From NCBI GenBank assembly GCA_009746045.1, contig RPFO01000059.1, positions 434,501-498,500 on the forward strand: a DNA stretch of 64,000 nt, given 5' to 3'. The notes beneath the pieces are model-generated. The model saw only the letters and a list, made by a program, of their open reading frames with translations. It did no database searches and was not told the origin of the DNA. The stretch is from Mesostigma viride (taxonomy: Eukaryota; Streptophyta; Mesostigmatophyceae; Mesostigmatales; Mesostigmataceae). Positions 37,937 through 45,926 of the stretch are shown in pieces; position 1 is the first letter of the stretch, and every line of letters starts with the position of its first letter. A program made the translations under genes and the position numbers.

Positions 37937-37943
37937 GTAATCT

Positions 37944-38461
37944 ATCTACAACAGCTATCTACAACATCTATCTTACTAAAGCTATCAACATCAACTCTAC
38001 CCTAGGGGAGGCGCCGGTAAGCTGTGCCCACACTAGCTCCGCAACGAAAGCATGTGCTAAAATAGCCACGCGCGAATCTGGGCGTTGAGGTCATCAAAAA
38101 GAGCCATCCAATCGGCCGCCGTGTGCAGAATACCGGCGTGGGATTTCTGGTGTTCATCGATGACGCGGGCAGGGATCGAATGCTGCGGGGGATAAGACGG
38201 CGGCGACCGAGGGAGTGCACCGAGGAAGACAACGTTGGGCGGCCTGAGCGGTGCTGACGTGGTAGTGCAGGCCTGCTGGATCTTGCTCAGCATAGGCACG
38301 ATCCTTGATGTCGGTGATGAAAGGGTAGGGGCTGGCGGGGTCCATGCAAGAGGTCAGGCGCCACCGTAGCCAAGATGGGAAGGAGCCCAAACAAAAGATT
38401 TCCGCCCACGACTGAGCGACAGAGCCCAAAAACGCCGTTTGGGCCAGCCGCGAGGCGCGGG
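37944..38461 (-). pseudogene. Retroelement ORF remnant cut by the gypsy LTR
   Basis: The minus strand carries broken frames (ILPILATVAPDLLHGPRQ; then QQACTTTSAPLRPPNVVFLG and LHTAADWMALFDDLNAQI, ending near 38057). These lead into a 3' region with GTAGATAGATTAC-type repeats shared with 37342-37400. It is probably the end of another non-LTR element into which the gypsy element inserted. I cannot name the domain. Confidence 0.45.
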
Positions 38462-39164
38462 TGTAACAACCAAATGTTACATCCAAAGTTTTCCTACTGT
38501 TGAATCTTATTATGAGTTCTTTAGGACAATTATTTGAGAAGTTAGGAGGCTTCGACGTCTGATAGATATTGGGCCTGTTGAGATCTGTCGAATCTATTGT
38601 TCTACCCTCATTGGTCGTGGCCTGATCCACGTAGGGTACTTTGCATGGTGTTGTTTAGTCAGTCAAAGATTCTCTGCAGTACCGTTGTACCTGGTGGATT
38701 TGGTTCCAGGTCCTTGAGATTTCGTATGTGCTGGCTTTGTGTTGTGTGGAGGATTCGGAGGCTAAGATCTTATCTTGAGTGATCCTCACTTTTGATTGGT
38801 CCTTCCGGGTTAGGGTTGGATGGATGCTGCGTGCACGATGACTTTTATCCTGTTTGGGGCGGCCGTGCATGTGTGCGTACGTGAGAGCTAAAGCTATGGT
38901 GTAATTCAAGGGTTTCCTTGTTTCATCAATCAAACAACCCTTGCCAAAAGTCAACTATAACTTCAACAGATAGTCGACTTGGATATAACTTGTCTGTTGT
39001 GTCTAACAAGGGTGGGGACTCATTCCCTTAACTGTTGAAGATCCATCTTCATTGCTTCTCTGGACGTGAAGTTATCTGTCGCGACTCCAACCCAGGTATA
39101 AAGATCTTTTCACGCTAATGTTGATACTGAGGCTGTTGCAAACACAACATTTTTAGTCGTTACA
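38462..39164 (+). mobile_element. Ty3/gypsy 5' LTR
   Basis: It starts TGTAACAACCAAATG and ends TTTTTAGTCGTTACA, with TG...CA termini and short inverted ends (TGTAAC/GTTACA). It is followed at once by a primer-binding-site-like sequence. About 703 bp. No second LTR was found. Confidence 0.75.
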
Positions 39165-39183
39165 TTGGTATCGGAGGTTTCTA
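39165..39183 (+). other. Primer-binding site
   Basis: TTGGTATCGGAGGTTTC directly after the LTR resembles the initiator-Met tRNA complement TGGTATCAGAGC used by many plant LTR elements, with differences at two positions. Confidence 0.55.
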
Positions 39184-39385
39184 CCTAGGTGTTGGTTGTC
39201 TTGACAGTATTAGTTCACGATTAACAATGGAATTCTTGCCAGACCCAGAGAGGGTACGTTATGCTGTGTATTCGGACAGTTCTTAAGAGTGTGACTCATC
39301 CTTATGTGACAGTCTTGCTCTGAGAACTGCCTTGAGCCCATAAGTCTCTAACGTTCCCCAGTCCGGCATGCGCGACCCATGGAGT

Positions 39386-41172
39386 GATGAGTAACCCGGA
39401 GACACAACCACCGTTATCAAGTAAGAGAGTTGAAGATGCAACCACATCTTTAGCAGCTCAACGGACGACCGGTGATGAAAGGGTTTCATCATCTACTCCC
39501 AGACGTCAACTATTTGGAGATACCACCTTAATGTCTGCTTCCCGCAGATATTCGCTGTCGGTCGGCCCAAAGTTCTCCATCTTGCCCCTCGGTGTGCAAC
39601 CAGGCGAGCCCTCCCTGCGTGGCATTGGTAGAGGTGTACCACGGTTCTCCAACGTGGGGACACGCGTTCGCCAGCACCCGAATACGGTTCGGCTATTCGT
39701 TTTGGCTACAACACGGTGCCGGGGCGAGACGGCACTCGGCTAGCGGCTGACGAGCTGACAGCGGAGAAAATTCGATTACAACATGAACGTGAGGAAGCTG
39801 CGAGAGCTAGAAGTGTGGCGGAAGCGCTGGAGAAGAGTGTGGGTAGGACTATTGCGCGTGTGCAGCAACTTGAGTCGCAAGGGCAGGCGGGCGATGGAGA
39901 GTCTGTTTTCGTGGATCAACCGTCTCCAACACTGGGTATACGAGGGTATATGCGGTTGACGCTCCTTTTGTTGATGAAGGGACAGATGCACAGGGGCATG
40001 AGCCTCCACGGCTCTCGGTGGCTGCGACATTGTCGGAGAATCAGAATGCACCACACGCCCCAGTGATGGAGCTCACGTCTTTGTATCCTCGTACTGTTCC
40101 TTTTCCTAAGGTGGAGTCGGTAGACAAGCTATCGCTGACCAACCTTACCCATCGCAGCTTCGACCATTTCTCCACCAAGTTTCAGGATGTCTTCGCTATC
40201 CACTTCGCCAACTATGGGCCCAAGGCAGAGGAACGTCTCACGATGGACATCCAGAAGAGAATGGTTAGGCAGCGGATGAGCGACAGTGCCAGCGACCGTT
40301 TTGATGAGTTTTTGCGTTCTGTGGCTGGACGTGCGTGTACCGACCTCCCCTCTCTCCTATTGGGCTTTCGCCGGTTTCTGTTACCCCAGGATCAGCTTCG
40401 CATGGATCGGGACGCACTGGCTAACTGTACGCAGGCTGGTTTGACGCTGCCACAGTTCGTGGAGCAATTCACCAACCTTAGAGCCAAGATTCCTCAATGC
40501 TCTGACGCAGAGGCACTTCACAGACTACTGCATGGCATGGCTCCACACGTGCGACTGGATGTGGACAAGCACTTCTCCCAGTTCGACTACGTGGATTGGC
40601 AATGGGACAAGGTGTTGTCTTATGTGCTTACCCTTTGTCGTGTGCCTGCTTTTTCTGTCAAGTGGGAACCTGTGGCCACGCCAGTGCCACCCATCAAGAA
40701 GTCCCTGAACCAGCTGGATGACCTCCTGGGGGAACTCAATGCATTGGATCCCACCCAGGGTAACTGTTTTATCTGCAACCAGCCAGGTCACTTTGCACGG
40801 GACTGCCCTAGACGGGACCAGTTTCCCCCTGCCACGAGAGGACCTTTTGGCGCCCTGCCATCTCCCAGGCCACCCAACCTTCCTCCTGGCGTTCCTGCTG
40901 GCGATCACCGGATACAGCCAGGGTTCCAGCCCAACTTCCAGCCCTCTGGGAGGTTCCAGTCCCGCGCTAGGCCCTTCAGCAGACAGGATAAGCGTAGGAT
41001 GGTGAACGCTCTCATGCAGCTGCTGGCAGATGAGGAGGATGGGGGGACGAGGATGAGCCTCCAGCACCACCTGAGCAGCTTCCACCATCGGGCAGTGGAG
41101 CATCCCCAGACCCACCTGAGTCAAAAAACTAGTTGGGTCCCCAGGTCATCCTTCTGTCATGGCCAGGTCTGA
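39386..41172 (+). pseudogene. Gypsy Gag with CCHC zinc knuckle, frameshifted
   Basis: The start is probably at 39386 (MSNPETQPPLSS). Reading passes through three frames with breaks near 39690-39720 and 39940; the last part (from 40018) is open for 384 codons. It contains the retrotransposon gag core (FDHFSTKFQDVFAIHFAN, then FDEFLRSVAGRACTDLPSLL and LTLPQFVEQFTNLRAKIP) and a zinc knuckle CFICNQPGHFARDCP (CX2CX4HX4C). It forms the virus-like particle and packages element RNA. The protease frame begins at 41159 and overlaps the Gag end by 14 bp, suggesting a frameshift Gag-Pol strategy or decay. Confidence 0.85.
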
Positions 41173-42702
41173 CCTGCCTGCTGTTGACGTTAGGCCAGTG
41201 AACACTGTGGGTGCTTCTGACCCTGCTGTCCCTGTGGGTCCTCCTGTACCAGGTCACTTACTCAAGTTTCAGGCTAGGCTCCTCAACGTGCCAGTCCCCT
41301 TGGCTCAGCCAGCTTGCTTGTTTATGATTGATTCTGGTGCTGGCAGTAATTATATTGCTGCATCCTTGGTGCAGGAGCTGAAGTTGCCTGTGTTGGCCCA
41401 CCCCACACCTGTCATGGTGCAGTATTCTGATGGCAGGAGAAGCTGCTCACCTGGCTATGTGCAGCTCATCTTCCAAGTTTGTTCATCCCAGACTTTGGAA
41501 GTGACAGCAGATGTCATTCCCCTCACGGCAGCGGATGTGATTTTGGGGATCCCATGGTTGTCTGACACCAATCCTGCTATTTCTTGGCCTGACAGGGTGG
41601 TCCAGTTCAAGGATGGGACAGTGTGGGATGCTACCTGTGTGTTGCCAGGGGGGAGAAGAACAGCCACTGAGTGCTGTTCCACACAGACAGCTGTCAATGA
41701 TGGCAAGGGAGGGGAAGCAGGTGCGAAAGGGGTGGATCAAGAGCCGACTTTGGAGGAGAAACGGGCTGCCCTACTGAAGCATGTGTGGTCTGCCAAGCAT
41801 ACTCTGTCTTATTTGGCCACCTATCCAGTGGAACACATCTTTTTCCTGCATTTGGTGCCTAATGAACCTGAGTCTGCTAGTGATCATTCTGTCAATGCTG
41901 TCAGTTCTACTGTCACCACTGAGCAACAACAGCAGCATGATGCCTTGTTGGACAGGTATGGAGCCATCTTTGAGGACAAGATGCCCCAGTATCCTCCTGA
42001 GGGACCCATCACACATGTCATCAAGTTGGTAGAGGGTGCTCGTCCTCCTTTGTGCCTATGTACAGGATGGGCCCTGCAGAGATGGCAGAGCTGAAGACCA
42101 TACTTATTGGCCTGTTGGAGGCTGGTCTGATCCTCCCAGCTAACAGTCCTTTCAGTTCTGGGTGTTTGCTTGTACCCAAGCATGATGGGGGGTGGAGGTT
42201 GTGCATTGACCTGAGGGGACTGAACAAGGTGACTGTCAAGTCCAGGTACCCTCTGCCCAGAATTGATGAGTTGCTGGAGAGGACTGCAGGAGCTGCCTTC
42301 TTTACCAAGTTTGACCTCAGGCATGCTTTCTGGCAGATCAGGGTGGCTACTGAGGACATCCCCAAGACGGCCTTTTCTACCCCATGGGGACAGTTCCAGT
42401 GGACAGTAATGCCCATGGGTGCCTCTAACAGTCCTGCCACTATGCAGATGTTTGTCAATGCCATCTTTGGCCACCTGACTGGAAATGCCCTGCCCCAGAT
42501 CTCACCGGACCTTCGCAACCCCAGGTTCAAGGACATTGCCCACTTGTGTGACACTACCAGGGTGGTCTTCAGGACTTGTGTGGTCGTCTACCTGGACGAC
42601 ATTCTGGTACACTCTCGTACCTTCAGGGAGCACCTGGAGAACGTGGAGGAGGTCCTTAAGGTGATCCATCAGTATCATCTGTCGGTGAAGAGGTCCAAGG
42701 TG
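41159..42702 (+). pseudogene. Gypsy Pol part 1: protease and reverse transcriptase
   Basis: Protease: ACLFMIDSGAGSNYIAASL (DSG active site) and ADVILGIPWL near 41320-41560. RT from about 42020: WRLCIDLRGLNKVTVKSRYP, FFTKFDLRHAFWQI, FQWTVMPMGASNSPATMQ and VVYLDDILVHS (YLDD catalytic site). Protease and RT lie in frames offset by one base. The join near 42040-42055 (CGTCCTCCTTTGTGCC) is best explained by one lost T, since both frames read the conserved linker on either side. The reading frame is then cut at 42702 by the CACTA-like insertion after codons for SKV. Confidence 0.9.
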
Positions 42703-43024
42703 CACTAGGAACTCGGGGGTGATATAAGTGGTAAAAAGTGGTAAAATCTATATCACCCGGTGGTAAAAAGTGGTAAAAAGTGATAAAAAGTGATAAAAAG
42801 TGGTAAAAAAGGGGTAAAACAGGTGGTAAAAGGTGGTAAAACAGGGGGTGGTAAAAGCCTTTACCACCTCCATTTTACCACCTGACCGCCATCGTGGTAA
42901 AAAAATACCACCAGGTGGTAAAAACGAGGGTGAAAACAGGTGGTAAAAAATTACCACCATGGAGGTGAAAAAATCGGTGGTAAAAATGGTAAAAAATATG
43001 GAGGGAAAAAACACAGATAGATCT

Positions 43025-43135
43025 CACTAGGAACTCGGCTTTGAGAATGGGTGAGAAAACACGTTTCTCACCCGGGTGAGATGACCCAAGAAAGGTGAGA
43101 AAAGGAGAAAACGTGAGAAAAATCTCAAAAAACAG
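43025..43135 (+). mobile_element. Second CACTA-like terminus, different subterminal repeat
   Basis: CACTAGGAACTCGG recurs at 43025-43038 but leads into GTGAGAAAA/TTTCTCACC repeats instead of GGTAAAA. It is probably the end of a related element family, present without a partner end in the window. Confidence 0.6.
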
Positions 43136-43744
43136 GACGTGAATCAACAGCACTGGTCAAATCAGGGCAATCAAAATCGCTTCATTAAAATGTTTAAATA
43201 ATAAATGTTTATAGCCGTCAAGAACCTATCGATTCATACTAGCCATTCAGAGGCTGTTCTGAAAGTGTAACCATTGATCATTTAATGAATCATCTATACA
43301 ACACTGTTATGGCTTTATGACACATCCGTCATTGCCTTTCATCTTATACGATGGCAGCTAGTGGTTAACGAAGCTGGTCGCTTGCTAGGGCATCATGCTG
43401 ACCGCTCCCATTTCAGTCCCGTGGTGCCTGCAAGAATCCAAGCAAGCCGCGACACAATATGCAAGAGAACAAAAAGATATCAGATCCTTGACGTAGACAT
43501 CACCATTCTACAAGGAAGAGCTCGCCAGCACCTAACGGTCCATGCAGCAAATGTGTAGAATACGATTTAAGACCCAACACTCACTCTTATGGCAAAGCAG
43601 CCCATACACATGAATCACACCATGCGCCAGATGTCACACGAGCAAGCCACAACGTTGTCGTTGGATCAGAAAGCAACAAACGTGAAAACGCTAGCGGCCC
43701 AAATCTGAGATTCCGCGGAACAGAGAAAATAAGAAAGCTCAGAA
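43136..43744. other. CACTA interior, no gene seen
   Basis: Moderately AT-rich sequence with no frame or element I can support. A 65-codon frame at 43361-43558 has no recognisable domain. Confidence 0.4.
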
Positions 43745-43870
43745 GCTACCAGCAAGGGATCGAACATAGGACCTTTGGCATGATGTCGCGGCTGTGTGAG
43801 TCTCCTGATCCGAAAGCATCTCACTTAAGTAACGTTTCGAAACAGCCAAACTGCGAAAAACCTCTTACCG
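43745..43870 (-). mobile_element. tRNA-like SINE candidate
   Basis: The minus strand has GCCGCGACATCATGCCAAAG followed by GTCCTATGTTCGATCCC (B-box-like). It shares about 60 bp with 10838-10902, and its other end (CTCTTACCGGAGAG) matches 11205-11230. It abuts Penelope-like fragment D. Confidence 0.5.
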
Positions 43871-43885
43871 GAGAGTTTTGCCAAT

Positions 43886-44096
43886 ATCAAGGAGACAACC
43901 AGCGCAGGTCAGAAATCGGGAGAATCCGGACCATGGTAGCTCGAGCCTGCCGTTATCTTGTCCGCGCTGTCGAGCCGTGCAGGATTATGAATATGAATGG
44001 AGATGGAAATGTGTAGCCTTACATGCGAAATAATGGCCGGCTGACGTGAAGAGCGACTAGATGACCTAGACGGTGGGGCCGGAAACAGCTTGCTTG
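43886..44096 (-). mobile_element. Penelope-like 3' UTR fragment D
   Basis: About 210 bp, diverged from but colinear with 5913-6125 (GACAACCAGCGCAGGTCAGA, CCATGGTAGCTCGAGCCTGC, GGTGGGGCCGGAAACAG). It has the same element-sense 3' end as fragments A to C. No target duplication is seen. Confidence 0.8.
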
Positions 44097-44649
44097 TTTG
44101 TGTTTCATCGTGGGCAACGAGTCCAACGACTACTTTCTCTGGGTTGCAAACTGCGGCAAATTGAACGCAAACCTCATCATGAAATCTTGACCGTCGAAAT
44201 GTAACGATCCGACGACTTATGCAGTATGCCGCGTAATTTTTTGCGGGAGAGCCGTTGGGCCGGTTCCCGACGCGGGCGACCAGTGGTTTGCATTAAGTTA
44301 ACTTACCTGAAGTTTTCCAACAGAAGTTACCCAAGCCGCACGATGGCACTCATCGACGGCCTCAGTCTGTTGACGCGTCGGCCCGATTTTGGCGGCACCC
44401 AATTTGACCCCAACGGTACCTACCGACAAAGGGCATACATTATACATTACCTTTCACGCGCACCACGACCCCTTCGAGTTCTGCTATGGCGGTGGTGCCG
44501 TGGGGCCAGCATCAGACTGCGGGCCCTTATCTTCTATGGCGGTGCTGCCGTTGGGCCCGAATCAGACTGCAGGCCCTTTATGCAGGCGGGCCCTTAATGC
44601 ATGTCACTTATTTATTCTTCTGCATACAAATATGAAGCAATGAAGTCGT
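44097..44649. other. CACTA interior, no gene seen
   Basis: GGCGGTG.TGCCGT.GGGCC blocks repeat twice (44480-44590). The frames at 44226-44597 and 44389-44643 overlap in different phases and carry no domain I recognise. Confidence 0.4.
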
Positions 44650-44967
44650 GTCCTCCGGATTTTTGCATTTGCACCGTGTGCAGTTCTTGGACGTTTGGAA
44701 ACATGCATGGCATATGGCTAACGTAGTGGCTGACTAGCTAGACCGTTTCAGTGGTTTTTCATTTGCGGTTATTTCCTCGTAAATGGAGGGAAAGCGATCG
44801 CTGCAATGGTTCTCACCACTAGACACTCCCGGCCATTGAGCCCGATTAACGTCCTCATCAAGCAACCTGTTTCCGGCCCCACTGTATAGGTCATCTTACA
44901 GTCGCTCTTTGCGTAAGCCAGCCATAATTTCAATGAACAAGGCTACACATTTGCATACTCTTTTCTT
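44650..44967 (+). mobile_element. Penelope-like 3' UTR fragment E
   Basis: About 318 bp, reverse complement of 6020-6345 with diverged positions (GTGCAGTTCTTGGACGTTTG, GGGAGTGTCTAGTGGTGAG reversed, GTTTCCGGCCCCAC). It extends further 5' than fragments B to D but lacks the last ~110 bp. It proves that the 6140-6340 sequence belongs to the same element as 5913-6140. Confidence 0.8.
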
Positions 44968-45047
44968 GGTTATCGGTGTGCCTTTGTTTGAATGCAGGGG
45001 GGGTCGCTGTGCCGACACAACGCGTTCAACGTGCTGGGCATCAAATG

Positions 45048-45345
45048 AGGGCTCTGGGCGACCACCAGTGCCCGACTAGTGTCACCACTGCCTTCCGGAC
45101 CTGAGGGCGAGGCTGCAGCCGGAGCTGCAGACGTATTTTCAGGGCTTAGCGCAGCCGCCAGGCTGCCTGTGTCGAGGAGCGTTTGCTCATCACATATTGG
45201 GCAATAGCTTCGGAAAATTATTTCAGCGTGTGCGTCTTAGAAAGACGAAGCGATTGTGATATTCACAGCCGAATTCGGTGCCCAAACGAGAAAGTTATGA
45301 TCTCCGCTGTCAGCCATGGCTACCTCGTGGCTCGCGGCTTTGATG
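45048..45345 (-). mobile_element. ORF1-only LINE 5' end
   Basis: Minus strand: 5' UTR with CGCGAGCCACGAGGTAGCC, ATAACTTTCTCGTTTGGGCA, and the ORF1 start at 45190 running about 45 codons (SAAPAAASPSGPEGS-type) before homology ends. It is a third copy of the 28527 and 31351 ORF1 starts, confirming the 5' boundary of the family. Confidence 0.75.
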
Positions 45346-45926
45346 GTACATTGGCTATATTGTATGATAACCCTATAATGCACCTTAGTGGTGCTGAGTT
45401 TTTTTCACATTAATGACTTAATGAAATTAAGCTCATGATTTTTCTCGTGGTATACTGTTGGGGCAGGCGCAGGCGCAAGAAGTCTCCTACGGTTGACAAA
45501 CACCATATGTAGCAGGTTCACCTGACAACCATGCCAATATTTTGATGATTGAATGAATAAAGATGCTTTTCTTGTCGTTTTGCGCCTGACATTTTTGTCG
45601 GTTTAGCACTTGTGTTTTTACCACTTGTGTGCATGCTCATGTGGTATTTTTTTACCACTTTTTATCACTTCTTCGGTTTTACCACTTTTTATCACTTTTT
45701 ACCACTTGCACAAGCCTTTTACCACCACTTTACCACTTTTTACCACAAAGTGGTAAAAAGTGGTAAAATATACCCACTTTTTTACCACTTTTTATCACTT
45801 TTTATCACTTTTTATCACTTTTTATCACTTTTTACCACCCTTAGACCTCTTTTACCACCTCGAGGTGGTAAAAAGGTGGTAAAAAGTGATAAAAAGTGGT
45901 AAATTTACCACCCCCGAGTTCCTAGT

